From Ceratopteris richardii (lineage: Eukaryota; Streptophyta; Polypodiopsida; Polypodiales; Pteridaceae), in contig CM035423.1 of the NCBI GenBank assembly GCA_020310875.1, forward strand, positions 116,279,864 to 116,343,863: 64,000 nt of DNA, in the 5' to 3' direction. This document shows positions 10,641 through 22,051 of this stretch, in pieces. Position 1 is the first letter of the stretch. Each line of letters begins with the position of its first letter. The notes beneath the pieces are model-generated. The model had not been told where the DNA came from. It did not search any database and saw only the letters and a program-made list of their open reading frames with translations. Position numbers and translations under genes: made by a program.

Positions 10641-11617
10641 CTCTGTTTTTGGTGTAAAGGCCTCTGCAATAACCATTCCAGCCTCTTTCTTCTTTGTCTC
10701 TTTAGTATCCAATTTTGGACAGCTCTTAATGACATGATCATTTGCTTTACAATATTTTCAAAAAAGATTCTGGTTTTCTAATTTCTTCTCGTCTTTGTCT
10801 TCCTTCTTCGATTGTGTAGAATTGACATATTTTTTCTTACTAGTGGAAGAGTTCCATTTTCCTTTGCCCTTCTGACTAGCCAGGAAAGCTTAATCTACAA
10901 CATGCATAATAGACCTGTTCTGTCTAGATTGATCTTCCTGCAACAAAACAAAAACTAACTCTTCAAATGTTAAGGCATTGGGATTGCCTTTCATCGTCAA
11001 ACAAAGAGTAGAAGCAAAAATCTGATATGAGTCGCGAAGACCATTCATAACAATCTGCACAAGTGAACTGTCAAGAAGGACTTCATCAGATCCTTGACCT
11101 TTGTCAAAAAATTGTCCATAGAATCATCTTCATTCATGTGCTCACTCTCCAATTGTTTTCGGAGGTAAGCAACGCGAGCCTCATTCCTAGCTTGGTACAA
11201 TGTGGTAAGTGTATCCCAAGCATCCTTAGCTGTTCTACAAGAGTGAATGTGTGGAATAATGGCACGTTTGATATACAAGGATATCAATGCATGTACCTTA
11301 GCATCTCTACCATCCCAATGAATTTGCTCTGCAGTAGGTGCAACAAAAATTGCAGCATGAATAGGAATCTGCAAAATATCACCATCTTCGACACCATCTT
11401 CATTAGCTTTAGTGACTGTATTTGCCATACCTATATTTGCAGTACCTCTATTCACAAGTGTAATAGGACGTTTTTCAACACCCTGCACAATATTCCATAA
11501 TCCTTTTGCAACCAATACATGACACATCATATAAGCCCACAATGGGTAATTTGTACCATCCAACTTATCCTCAACAACCAACATATGAAATACATCATTG
11601 CTTTCAGCCATGGCCAT
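10641..11617 (-). pseudogene. Copia-A gag of B
   Basis: Starts at the ATG complement 11615-11617 (a second ATG follows two codons on). Open to 11045, with LDGTNYP-LWAYMM and the UBN2-type region A-K-D-A-W-D-T-L. The zinc knuckle near 10730-10770 keeps C, H and C but its first Cys codon reads TGA. A frameshift near 11080 separates the halves. Confidence 0.87.
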
Positions 11618-11870
11618 TGACTAAAATACCCTTAAGCAGATAAATGACTGTATCTGAAAAAGATGAATAGAACTACCTTGATGAGTTCTGTTAAACCTGT
11701 AGCAGACATCGAGACGCTTATACTGGTGTACCGAAACCTATATATATCTTTGGCACAAAAAGACAAAATAGCCTACACAAGTGCTGCGATAGTATGCTCA
11801 CCAAATTTCATGCAATTCTAAGACTGTGATTGGAGAGGTGTCGATGATGCCCTAGATGAAGTGGTGACTT

Positions 11871-11882
11871 CCTCTGATACCA
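11871..11882 (-). other. Primer-binding site of B
   Basis: Complement TGGTATCAGAGG, 11 of 12 bases matching the initiator tRNA-Met end. Two bases from the LTR. Confidence 0.92.
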
Positions 11883-11884
11883 AT

Positions 11885-12112
11885 TGTTGGAGTTAGATGT
11901 TTGCGAAGGCATGCAAACAACACAAGGAAGAAGAAGAAGCTTGGAACACAACACAATACTAAATGTATTACCACTAGAATGTACAAAGATTAGTAACCCA
12001 TTAGGGTTATAGACGTATATACAAGTCGAGGAAAAAAACCTCCTAAAGAGGGAAAAAAGTGCCTCGATGGTCCTAGTGTGTTCACACACATCACTACCTA
12101 AATATATCAACA
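11885..12112 (-). repeat. Copia-A LTR (5' LTR of B), 228 bp
   Basis: TGTTGGAG to TATCAACA with the internal GAAGAAGAAGAAG tract. After it chromovirus C resumes. Confidence 0.93.
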
Positions 12113-12117
12113 ACAGG

Positions 12118-12690
12118 ATATTACTACAAAAATTTTGTGCCAAACTTTGCAAAAATCTCAATCGCTTTGTTCAAGAAATTAAATGGAAAACCCAAAAATC
12201 TTAACTGGGAAAGAACTGGCTGAAAGTATGGAAAGACTTAAGAAAGCCTTAGCTTTGGTGCCGGTTCTACAAATAGTAGATCCAAATGAACCCTTTGTAG
12301 TTGAAACAAATGCTAGTGATCTAGCAATAGGAGCTGTTTTGAATCGTAATGGTCGATCAATTGCTTTGGAAGTCAAAAGCTAAACCCAACTCAAAGAGAT
12401 TAGTCTACCTATGAGAAAGAACTTTATGCAATTGTGCATGCTCTAAAAAAATGGAGACATTACTTTTTTGGCACCAAAGTAACTATAGTTTTTTATCAAG
12501 CAAGTATTAAATGATTTGCAAACCAATCTGAGCTATCATGTAGAAAAGCTAGATGGGCCGAATTACTCCAAGAATTTGACTATGAACTCAGATATAGAAG
12601 AGGAAAATTTAATGTAGTGCTAGATGCATTAAGTAGAATGCCAATGTTAAATTCTCTGAGTTTCATACAAATAATGATTTAGTAACATCA
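12118..12690 (+). pseudogene. Chromovirus C RT end and RNase H
   Basis: Coding sense resumes exactly where it stopped at 8086: the Gly-Gly codons on the left are followed by Tyr-Tyr-Tyr-Lys here, giving the usual G-x-Y-Y-x-x-F-V-x-N-F-A-K motif across the gap. RNase H follows with VETNASDLAIGAVL (12300-12345; Asp of the usual TDASD is changed) and a second part near 12400-12650 with YEKELYAIVHALKKWRHY in another frame. Ends with a degenerate VADALSR-like motif near 12625. Confidence 0.87.
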
Positions 12691-13872
12691 ATGAAAGCCA
12701 AGTATCAGGAAGATACAAGCTTTAAAGAAGACTATAAGAAGGTTTCAAATCAAAGTATAAACTTATCAAATGAAGAAAATTTTAAACACTGCAATATTGG
12801 AGATGAATATCTTTTATACAAGGGAAAAATTTGTGTTCCTTGTGACCAAGAACTTAGGAGAATACTCTTGTTTGAATGTCATGATGCCCCAAGTGCGAGA
12901 CATCTTGGAATCAACAAAACTTATGAATTAATCAAACGACAATTTTACTAGCCAAGTGTACATAAAGATGTACATAGTTATGTACTAGATGTACAAAGTG
13001 TCAAGTAAATAAAGGCGAAAAATTTAAGATAGGAGGTTTGTTACATCTCTTGGAAATTCCCAATGGAAAATGGGAAAGTATTTCCATGGGCTTCATTGCC
13101 GGCTTGCCACAAACCCAAAAAGACCATGATGTCACTTGGGTCATAGTTGATCGATTGACCAAAATGGCTCATTTCATACCGACTCGTGCTATAGTAAAAA
13201 CTCAAGAATTAGCTAAAATGTTCATAGAACAACTCTATTGACTCTATGGACTGCCTCAAGACATACTATCTGATAGAGATAGAAATTTTACTAGTCATTT
13301 TTGGAGAGCTAGTCATTTTAATGTTTGATAGAGATAGAAATTTTGCTAGTCATTTTCTGCAATACTAGGTTGGAAACCAAGCTAAACATGAGTATTGCAT
13401 AACATCCACAAATGGATGATGAAACTAAAAGGGTCAATAGAATACTTGAATATATGTTATGAGCTTACGTATCTTCTACCCAAGCTAACTGGGAAGACTA
13501 TTTACCGTTAGTAGAGTTTGCTTACAATAGTGCTAAGCACTCTGCAACTAAGTATAGTCCTTTCATGCTAATGTATGGTTCCAACCAAGAGCACCATATG
13601 TGGTTGGACCACAAAACAAAAAAATTCCAAGCAGCTAAAGATTTCTTAGAAGACATGAACTTTAAGCTAAGAATAGCTAAGGAAAACCTAAGGAAAGCCC
13701 AAAATAAAACTAAATCATTTAGCAACCCTAAAAGGTGAGATATTTCTTTTCAGGTTGGAGAACTAGTATATCTTAAAGTTCTTGAGAAATTTGAAACATT
13801 GAAATTGGGACCTTGTCCTAAACTCTCTTCAAGGTTTTGTGGCCCTTTGAAGGTTCTCAAATGAATAGGGAC
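12691..13872 (+). pseudogene. Chromovirus C integrase
   Basis: The zinc-binding H-H-C-C domain is at 12691-12990 (CHDAPSARHLGINKTYELI is the second His part). The catalytic core begins at 13038 with WESISMGFIAGLPQT, VIVDRLTKMAHFIPT and, near 13265, LSDRDRNF for the second Asp. The 32-base stretch at 13270-13301 is repeated at 13327-13358, a 57-bp-period duplication that breaks the core. The tail at 13720-13872 carries V-G-E-L-V-Y-L-K and R-F-C-G-P. D interrupts it at 13878. Confidence 0.85.
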
Positions 13873-13877
13873 TTTGT

Positions 13878-14068
13878 TGTTGGGGATGTAAGGGTCATGT
13901 GACCTTACCCCCATATTCATATATATACATCATATATAGAGCATTGCCTCAAGAGAGATTATTATGTGGGTTTTGAGGCTCCCATGCATCTGTGTGCATT
14001 GTCTCTCCTCTCCTCTCTCTCCCTCCATCTTCTCCTTGCTCCTCTTGTTCTACACCCATAGCCCTTCA
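13878..14068 (+). repeat. Element D 5' LTR, 191 bp
   Basis: TGTTGGGGAT to CCCTTCA. Compared with the 3' LTR it has about 56 extra bases, a CT-rich stretch near 14000-14060. Confidence 0.9.
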
Positions 14069-14069
14069 T

Positions 14070-14081
14070 TGGTATTAGAGC
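14070..14081 (+). other. Primer-binding site of D
   Basis: TGGTATTAGAGC, one change (C to T) from the initiator tRNA-Met complement, one base after the LTR. Confidence 0.92.
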
Positions 14082-15817
14082 TTACTGAAGGCTTGTGTGC
14101 AAAAAGCTTCAATGGAAGCTAGGTCACAAGAGGTGAAAGTGCAGGTCTACACCTCTTGACAATTGTTCAATATTTTAACCATAAGTTGAGCTACAAAGTT
14201 CAGACTGGTGCATTTTAAAGTTTTGTGTGTAGCTGAGACTAAGGGCTACAACTTTGCAGAAGGGCATAGGACCTGGTTCGGAGTTCTAAAGTGGCGAAAA
14301 TTCAAAAAACATAGACTAATGTAGAAGACGAATCTACAATCACTTGGACAATAGGTCAATGTTTGGGCTGTAACTTGAGTTTTACAAGTCAAATTCATGC
14401 AATTCAACTTGCTATGCATAGCTTGAAAAAGAGTCTACAATTTCCAGAAGAAGACAACTATAGATTTTGAATTTTAGGTTGCCATAATTGCAAAATACAG
14501 AGCAGTAGTGTTTCAGGGGAAGATGAAATTGATAGCAATTGCTTGTGTTGTGTATATCTTGAGCTACACATGTTTGATTGAGGTGTTCTATATATTGTTA
14601 CATAGCTAAGAAAGATTTTTTGAAGTTTATTGAAGAAGAAAAGTCCAAACTCGGAGGTTATCATCTCTAAAATAACAAAACACAGAGCATCATATTTTCA
14701 TTACAAGAACCCTAATTTCTTTTGGAGGTTCATTTTGTTGTGGAATTTCTTAGAGAGAGAATTTTTGATGTATGAGCTCTTATTTTTAGAGCTTGAAGGC
14801 ATTGTCCATGTATGATCATTGTGGTAGCTCTTCCATATGAGCGTAGAGTATGATCTTGTTATGTGTTTGGCATGTGAGATGACACTGTGATATACCTTTT
14901 TTTTTTTTTGGAGGTTTATGTCATCATGAGTTTGATCATAGCATTGTTAGTGGATGTATAGTGGCATTGTGGTCTATATCTTACTTATGCCACTTGGTTA
15001 TGGATTTACTTGCTGGTTGCACATAATTTTATGAGATTTGATTTTGGGTCTTGGTTGGTACTTGTATCTTTTGTTTCCTTTGCAGGTACATGATCTAGAT
15101 TGGAGCCTTAGTTGCACATCCATTTGTCACCTTGATTGGATATTCTATTAGCATATGGTCATTGATTTGATATCTCATTTGCCAGTGTGATTCTTGGCAT
15201 ATGTGGATGGTGATTCCCACATGGTTATTTTGGTTTAAAGTCCATTTTATAGAGGAGATGTTGCAGAAATTTTGTCAGCTTTTATGCTAGAAGAGTACTC
15301 TAGTAGATCCTTTATGCTTGTGTGATAGCTTTGGATCATTTTTGATCTCCATTTACTTGGACTGGGTCACAAGTTATTTGTGATAGGTTGGACCATCTTA
15401 CAGGACTCATTCTTGAGTGGGAGGTGTATCACCATTGTATTGGCATGTATTGCTATCAGTTTTTGGCATATGTTTTTGCCATTATATTTGGTTTGATTAG
15501 TGATAGTTTACTCATTATTCTTTCATTATTGGTTATCTTGTTTGATTTCTCAATTTATAGGGGATACTCTATCAAAATTTTCCTAGGATTCTTTCACATC
15601 TACTTGGTCACTTTGGAGACTTGGTGAGCACGCTTATGCTCATGGTTTTATGTGCATTCTAGATGCATGGTTATGTGATAGGTGGTTCACATGGTTTCTT
15701 CTCGAGTGAGACATTTGTGATGTGAGTTATGCATATGGATATGCAAGTGTGATCCTATTGAGGATAGAGTATTGTTTCTAGTCTCTTGTTACCTTGCTAG
15801 TCTCTTGGATTACCAGC
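14082..15817 (+). other. Element D long untranslated leader
   Basis: 1.7 kb without a supported gene. It is T- and G-rich on the plus strand, with a poly-T run near 14899-14910. Short open frames here show no family motif. A leader of this length is unusual for Copia and more like large non-autonomous derivatives. Confidence 0.6.
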
Positions 15818-17329
15818 ATGGTGTCTTCTCGATTTGATGACACTAAATTTCCGAGATGGAAAGCTCAGATATGGCATACATTGGTTTGTGCAGGGTTACA
15901 CATGTATGTGCATAGAGATGCACAGATGCCTTGTGACATGCACGGCCACATATGGATGGATATGGATGCATTGGCAAGCTCCACTATCCAATTATAGCTT
16001 GTGGATTCTATATATGACTCTGTGATGTATGAGGAGACGAGTAGTGCACTATGGCAGAGACCACTTGATATGTATGTGAGTCCATTGACTCATGTGAGAC
16101 ATAGATCACATCAATAACTTCGATTTTGGCACTATGTCTATGAGGGCCATATTCGACAATGTTGGTTTAGGTGGATGCGGCAATGACTTCAGCGATATGC
16201 ATGTGATGCAAGTTAGGTAGTGGTTTCAGGAGAGTCTATGACAGTTGATTATGCTGGTGATGGTGATATCACTTTCTCATATGATTCATCTCATGATTCC
16301 TCTTGTTCATTGGATAGCACACATATGGCTTGGTTGCTTGATGCATTAGCCAGTTTTCATGTTACTCCACATCATGAGTGGTTTTGTCAATTCTCAAGTG
16401 AGAGTTGTGGATGTGTGCACATGCCTGATGGTACGACATATGACATTGAGGGTGCAAGAGATGTATGCCTTATGCTACCTAGAGGAGCATCACTTATACT
16501 CATACATGTACATCATGTGCCTTCATTCCCTATGAGCTTGATTTCAATTAGCTAGTTACAGGAGAGAAGATGTTATGCATTCCTTGGTGAGCATCATTTT
16601 TTGTTGTAGTTGAGACAACTTATGCTTGTCAGAGGTGCTAGGATTGGGCACATGTATCCACCACAAGTACTTCATGTGAGAGACCGTCTCCTCTTAGTGG
16701 GAGTTCAGCCTTATGTCCAATGTGAGACTCGTCATGTCTCATTTTGTCTACCTATAGATAGGTCTATTGACATTCATGATGCACATGTATGGCAAGATTC
16801 AGATGCTTAGATAGGTGCAGTTGTAGAGCATGTTTTGGATGCTCATGATTCTTATGTAGAGCATGATTTTGTTGATCATATAGATGCTCTTATAGAGCAC
16901 AATTTGGATGATAAGTTGGATGCTTTAGACCATGAGGTAGAGCATTATGATGATACTCAGCTAGAGTATGATCATCAGTTTGACCTTGGTATTGATGTTG
17001 TGCAGTTAGCTCATATGGAGCATGATCATACACTTGATGTGGTAAAGTAGGATTGCTCTCATGGTACACAGTGTGTGATAGAGCAGTTTAGCTCTCGGGA
17101 TGCACAACTAGACACATCCTTGGTTGATAAGATGACTAATTTAGATGTTGATGAGGCAGCGATCATGCAGTCATTCTTGGATTCACTCATGCCAGATGTT
17201 GACATAGATATATCAGAACATGTTGGTCTTGATGATGGTGCTTTGGATGTCTTGGATATAGGCATGGCTGACATACTTAAGTTAGCCATGATAGCACATG
17301 TTTCATCATCATTCGAACGTTTGATGTGA
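15818..17329 (+). pseudogene. Element D chimeric ORF: gag-like, protease-like, Asp/His-rich tail
   Basis: One reading frame of 503 codons from the ATG at 15818 to TGA at 17327, interrupted only by in-frame stops (15995, 16553, 16808, 17048 and a few more near 16110-16215 and 16604). Residues ~1-130 resemble a Copia gag N-terminus (F-D-D-T-K-F-P-R-W-K, later S-A-L-W-Q-R-P-L-D-M-Y). Residues ~165-245 match Copia protease (W-L-L-D-A-L-A-S-F-H-V-T-P-H-H-E-W-F), but the catalytic Asp-Ser-Gly reads Asp-Ala-Leu. The last ~170 residues are rich in Asp, His and Leu with no known domain. No zinc knuckle is seen. Confidence 0.7.
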
Positions 17330-18250
17330 AGAATAAATCTTCCCTATACTGTGAAGGATAACTCCCAATCCTAGTAGGAGATGTCTACTAAGAGCTCTCC
17401 TCTGATCTAGTGAGACATGACGCCATGAATGATGAGTCCTTTTCTCCCTGGTCATAGAAGAAGAGTGCTCAAAGGGAAGTCGTTTCCACCGTCCCATACC
17501 AGTGAAAACTTCTTCCAGTTCATGGTGTCATACCTACACTAAACCGAATATATATTCCATATATATGTAATGGAATATATAGGTGGATTCTAATGAATCC
17601 CATATCCTAAAATCATGTAGGTGGACTCAAGTAAGTCCCATGTCCTCGAACTAGTTAGTTTGGCTCTAGTCAACAAGTGACAATGGATATCCCTTGCTGT
17701 TCCAAACCAACTTGTTCCTAGGTACCAAGACTAGGTCTGAGTACCTCTCTATAGATCCCGATATACATATATATATGTATTGGGTACCCTGACTATTCCT
17801 GACTAAGGGATCTATGCTCTATACCATAGAGCTAGTGCCATGCATCTGGCCTTCCTAACCATCACTCGAATCACCTAAGCACCCGTCGATGCTATCTCAT
17901 GAAACCCATCTCTGTGATCCCATCTAATTGGTTTCCTTAGTAGTGTAGCAGAAATGCTTCACTACTTGGTCAAGCGATGTGCATGAGTGAAACTAGTCAC
18001 TTATTGGGTATTCCTAATAATACCCCATAGTCTCCTAACCATACTGTGAGACTCTGGTGAAGATAACTAAATCTTCACTAACTTGGAGATTATCATAAAT
18101 GTATCTCCCGTGCCTGTATGCAACTTCTCATAACCTATAGGATTGCTTGTGCACATTCCTAATGGTGAAGGTACATGTCCTTCCCTTTAGCAATCCTATG
18201 GTCTCAATCCATAAGGATTATGTATAGGGATCGTGTTACTATTGAAGTTG
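17330..18250 (+). other. Hairpin-rich non-coding block in D
   Basis: No coding signal. Many short inverted repeats suggest a folded RNA: ATAGATCCC 17752-17760 with GGGATCTAT 17807-17815; GGGTATT/AATACCC at 18006-18025; GTGAAGAT/ATCTTCAC at 18057-18078; ATAGGATTGCT 18137-18147 with AGCAATCCTAT 18189-18199. Two 38-bp-spaced units at 17585-17600 and 17623-17638 form the same stem with a paired change (GGATT/AATCC against GGACT/AGTCC). Confidence 0.6.
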
Positions 18251-20701
18251 CCTTATCTATGATAGTATGATGGTACTAAGTCCATCAAATAGATGCTTAG
18301 AAGCATGCTCACACCTTAATGATGTTTGCAGAAAGGGCATGTTACCATGCCATAACATTCTTACATAAAGGAAAGTGCATATATAACGCCATGAGAGGGG
18401 AAAATTTTCGACAACATTTCCCCAGGAAATGGAATCCCAAAAAAAATTAAACCATAAGCTCAGTGGCACACAGGCCACCCAAAAACATAGGGCTTGACAG
18501 GCCCATGGCATGCACGCCATAAAATTATATATGGATTCCATGACCTGCAAAAAAAAATTAAAAGCAATTGCTAGCAACCATTCCCTGTGTTGCATAGCCA
18601 TATGGTTTCTGTAATCCTCTTTCCTGCAAACAATCAAAAGGTATACTTCTTGCCTATTGATCCATACTTTAGAATTTAAATAATGATCAACATTTGATGT
18701 ATGCAAGCCAATCTATGCATGTACATACAGAACATGCCATGACATAAAGTAAAATGCCTGAAGCATAAATTATACGTCCCTGAGTAGTCTGATTTTGGAA
18801 TTACATGCATCCAATCGCTCTCGACAAGCTTTGAGACCTCTACACCTTCCTCCTCAGGTCCTAACATAACTTTGAAGTGTCCAAAAACATCGGATCACTT
18901 CCCAAATCATAAGGCATGGTTAGGTGATTACTAAAATAATGCAAATTTAGTCAAAAAACGCATTAGTAATCCTTCTTTAGACCTGAAAAAACCATTTTAG
19001 GACCTGCAAATGTTCATAAACTAAAATATATAGCATGTGCAAAGAAATCAAAGTGAAATTACTCAAATCGCCTTCCCAGTTTGAAAGATATGGCTCCCGA
19101 AAGGTAGTTGCCAAAAACTGTTCAGACTTTGCAGAGCTGTTCAGACCTGCAAAAATACTTACTTTCCAAAATTTCTTTTCATAAACTGAAAGTAGACCTT
19201 GTGATCTTCGAAATGAGCCATAGCATGTCCAATTTGGAGTTTTCTAGCCCAAGATATGGCCATTCCAGCGGGACATGCCAAACTTGTGGACTGTTGGAGG
19301 GGCTGGAAAAAGTGTAGAAATGTGATCTTTGGGGTGCCCAAAAGCATTCTTCCATCAAGCAAATGCTAAAATTCTCTCCATAACCTTAGAGAGTGGTATA
19401 TGACGATGCTTGGGCCTATTTTCACCTTTCCAAATCCTCCCTTCATGCATGCTAATTCGCTCCCCAAAAGAGGCCTAAATTAAGATTTTAGTTTCATGCC
19501 AAAACTTAACTGAGAGACTTTAGCAAGCTTCTAATCCATCCTAATGTGGATTTTTCTTGGATTTTCTCTTCTCCATGGTAATTCATACACCATAGTTCAT
19601 GTACATGTGCACTAATCCATGGGAATCCTCATAAATGGTCTCATTTCTTACTCCCAAAAGCGGAGTTTGGCAAAAATTAACATTCCAAAAAATGCAGGAA
19701 GGGGGTATTTGAGGATACAAAATTCCTCCTTAACTTATTATTTTGATGAATATAATGATTCGCCTAAGAAGTCCATGCACCATACTCTCAGTATATATAC
19801 TTTTTCCCATCCATCCATATTTATTGCACCTCATTTGCCCTCTTCCAAAATGGGAATTTCTCAAATTGAGGTGCTGAACTTTTTTCTCAAACTGTGATGG
19901 AAGGGGGTTTTGTGGAGCTTCAAAATCCCATCAAACTGAGGTATCAAGGATTTCTTAATCTTATATGGAAGTCCATATGCTAAACTATAAGTGTGCATGG
20001 TTTTTTTCATAAATGTATGAAAAATACCTCCTCTTTTCCCCTTCCCAAAATGGCTATTTATCAAAATAGCTTCTGAAATTTATGTTAAAATTATGAAAAT
20101 AAACTATTCTGGAGGTGCCCAAAGCTTCCACTTTCTTGTATTTTGAGGGAATCCTTGACTCTAGGTGAGAGTAAATATCTCATACTCTCCATACTGTGAT
20201 TTCCCTCTAAGAACTCGGCCTCCTAACTCTTCGTTGTCCTTATCAAAAGGTAAGAATTTTACAAAAATTCAAAAACACTCAAACCTAGAATTTTGAGGTC
20301 ATAACTCCTTGCTAAATCGAGTAAGGAAAGTATCATCTTTGCTTGCTCCTTGTTGCCTTGATGATCTTCTCATCCTTCTCACATTCGTGTGCGGGCATAT
20401 GATGTGTAGACATCCGATGAAGCAAAAGATGAATGGAAGCCCAACGAACTATGCATGTTAGCTCCTTTTTCAAGTACTTCTATTATGTTATTTCTCCACA
20501 TTTCATACGATGAACAACATGGTGACACCTTCAATGACTTGAAATGGATGCATTATATAGCTCCTCCATGCTTCATATTCGAGCTCCATCGACTTCAATA
20601 TTTCTCCCTTGTAGGAGGCTGCGGGTTCAATCCCTGTAGAGCACACCAGCGTGAAAGCTTAATTTTGCTCGAAAATGCAGATGCATGGTCGCCCGTCTCC
20701 G
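18251..20701. other. Non-coding interior of D, possible nested element
   Basis: No recognisable domain in either strand. The longest open stretch is on the minus strand at 18257-18706 (149 codons, Trp- and Phe-rich); it has no motif and is probably chance. Between about 19000 and 20100 there are repeated phrases such as CCCAAAAG and TCTCATACTCTC. A minus-strand primer-binding site ends the block. Confidence 0.5.
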
Positions 20702-20713
20702 GCTCTGATACCA
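20702..20713 (-). other. Minus-strand primer-binding site inside D
   Basis: The complement is TGGTATCAGAGC, exact. It points to a second, minus-strand retroelement nested in D. The sequence to its right (20714-20960) would then be its 5' LTR; it has three near-repeats of TCTCGCGAACTT near 20715-20757 but I find no partner LTR. Confidence 0.6.
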
Positions 20714-21075
20714 ATCTCGTGAACTTAATCTCGCGAACTTCTTATCTTGCGAACACAGAGACAAGTTTTTCGATTCTCCTCCCAGCCATGCCCGAGCTTC
20801 TAAATTTTTCACATCTTCTTTTCATCCTAAGAGATGCTTTTCTCACTTTCAGACTCTCATATATATGAGACCTCCTCATGTATCTTCTACTAGGTGGTAT
20901 AAAATACCCATGTGATGCCATGTGGCATCTATGCCACCTCACTCAAGAGAGTGTGCATCTATAATATGACAATATGGGTTGAGATCTGGACTCTTCCCAT
21001 ACATTATTGTATAGTCCTACATCATTCTTTGTATGTGTTACCACTTATGGTCACATTGACCCTTAAGTGCGAGAT

Positions 21076-21210
21076 TGTTGGGGATGTAAGGGTCATGTGA
21101 CCTTACCCCTATATTCATATATATACATCATATATAGAGCATTGCCTCAAGAGAGTTTATTATGTGGGTTTCGAGGCTTCCACACATCTATGTGCATCAT
21201 CAACCCTTCA
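21076..21210 (+). repeat. Element D 3' LTR, 135 bp, with adjoining polypurine tract
   Basis: Matches the 5' LTR with a few substitutions over the shared part, then lacks the CT-rich middle. Upstream 21065-21075 reads AAGTGCGAGAT, one change from the common Copia tract AAGTGGGAGAT. Ends CCCTTCA and is followed by the TSD TTTGT. Confidence 0.88.
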
Positions 21211-21520
21211 TTTGTCTATGAGTTAGAACTTACAGATGATTGTTTACTTCACCCAATATTTCATGTAAGTAGATTAAAAAGAAAACTCACTGAATAGGAC
21301 AATCTTGCATCTTCAGATACAGTAATTCAACCAATCTCCCTTCATAATATCCCTCATGAATGAGAAAAGATACTATGCACTCGAGATAGAAAGACAAGAG
21401 ATCATCTATATAAAGAGTGCCTAGTTAAATGGAGGGATGGAACAAAAGAAAGCACCACTTGGGAATGAAAAAGTTCCATAAACAAAAGATTTCCCTCTTT
21501 TCCAACTACAAGTTAGAAAC
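21211..21520 (+). pseudogene. Chromovirus C integrase tail and chromodomain
   Basis: Coding sense continues from 13872: YELELTDDCLLHPIFHVSRL is the usual integrase tail that precedes the C-terminal domain. The chromodomain follows at about 21385-21500 with R-K-T-R-x-H-x-Y-K-E-C-L-V-K-W and then S-T-T-W-E, the aromatic cage Trp and acidic end of the family, then a stop (TGA). Chromodomains guide integration to marked chromatin. Confidence 0.8.
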
Positions 21521-21636
21521 AAGGCAATAACTTTTGAGAGTGAGTCCGTGATCAATGAATTGGATCATCACGGGGGAATACTCTAGATATTATACCAATG
21601 GACATTTGTGGGGACAAAAATGTTAAAGGGGAAGAA

Positions 21637-22051
21637 TGTTGTATAAACCTTGTACTTAACCCTCAGATATTGGTATTTATCTTTGCGAAACCCTTGTTTT
21701 AATTTAATGGGTTAGACCCTTGAAGTAGGGACCTACGTTCTTGGTTTTACAACCTCGATAATTTATTTCAATTGAAGAGTCTTTACCTTAGGAATAATTA
21801 TTCTAAGGTATTCTCCCAAGTAACACCTTGACTTGTACATGAGGGGAAGGCCTCAATTGAAATATAAGCCATGTGATTTACTTTGGAAAGTGTCTACATG
21901 AAGGACACTTGGAAGGAAACTTGGTTGAATATTAAGACATGCACCCCTTGGACCTTTGGTATAAATATGAGTGGAGTTAGATGGGAGGATACATACTCAC
22001 TCACTCTCTAGTGGATGCTATACTCTAGGAAGAAGCTTTTCACAACAGAGT
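21637..22051 (+). repeat. Chromovirus C 3' LTR, partial, with polypurine tract
   Basis: The polypurine tract AAAGGGGAAGAA is at 21625-21636. The LTR begins TGTTGTATAA, has a TATA-like TATAAATA at 21960-21967 and is cut at 22051 by the LTR of Copia-A copy 3. 415 bp remain. Confidence 0.78.

Larger units (their letters stand above)
8087..12112 (-). mobile_element. Copia-A copy 2 (B), complete ends, internally deleted, 4026 bp
   Basis: Minus-strand Copia with both LTRs (8087-8317 and 11885-12112), a primer-binding site at the right and GGAGG/ACAGG flanks at 8082-8086 and 12113-12117, a target duplication with two changes. Internal order from right: gag, protease, GAG-pre-integrase, then directly RT and RNase H. 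The integrase core is missing, so it could not integrate alone. Confidence 0.92.
13878..21210 (+). mobile_element. Element D, non-autonomous Copia-like, 7.3 kb, perfect TSD
   Basis: Bounded by direct repeats 13878-14068 and 21076-21210 with a perfect target duplication TTTGT at 13873-13877 and 21211-21215. The primer-binding site follows the left LTR and a purine-rich tract ends at 21075. Inside are a 1.7-kb leader, one long frame with gag and protease similarity, and more than 3 kb of non-coding DNA. No integrase, RT or RNase H is visible, so it must have used enzymes from a helper. Confidence 0.88.
6274..22051 (+). mobile_element. Chromovirus C (Gypsy), host of nested insertions
   Basis: One plus-strand Ty3/Gypsy element read in three pieces. 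6274-8086 holds gag end, protease and RT. 12118-13877 holds RNase H and integrase. 21211-22051 holds integrase tail, chromodomain, polypurine tract and the first 415 bp of the 3' LTR. The order and the codon joins across B and D show one ancestral element. Its 5' end lies beyond J, outside the window. A chromodomain defines the chromovirus branch. Confidence 0.85.

Noticed and set aside
17431-17439. GATGAGTCC resembles a hammerhead ribozyme core, as in plant retrozymes
   Set aside because: No GAAAC partner or cleavage-site triplet follows at a workable distance, and helices cannot be formed.
18257-18706. 149-codon minus-strand ORF in element D
   Set aside because: No family motif, odd composition (Trp, Cys, Phe), no partner frame. 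Probably chance.
20624-20640. GGGTTCAATCCC as a tRNA B box
   Set aside because: No A box at the proper distance and no acceptor stem.
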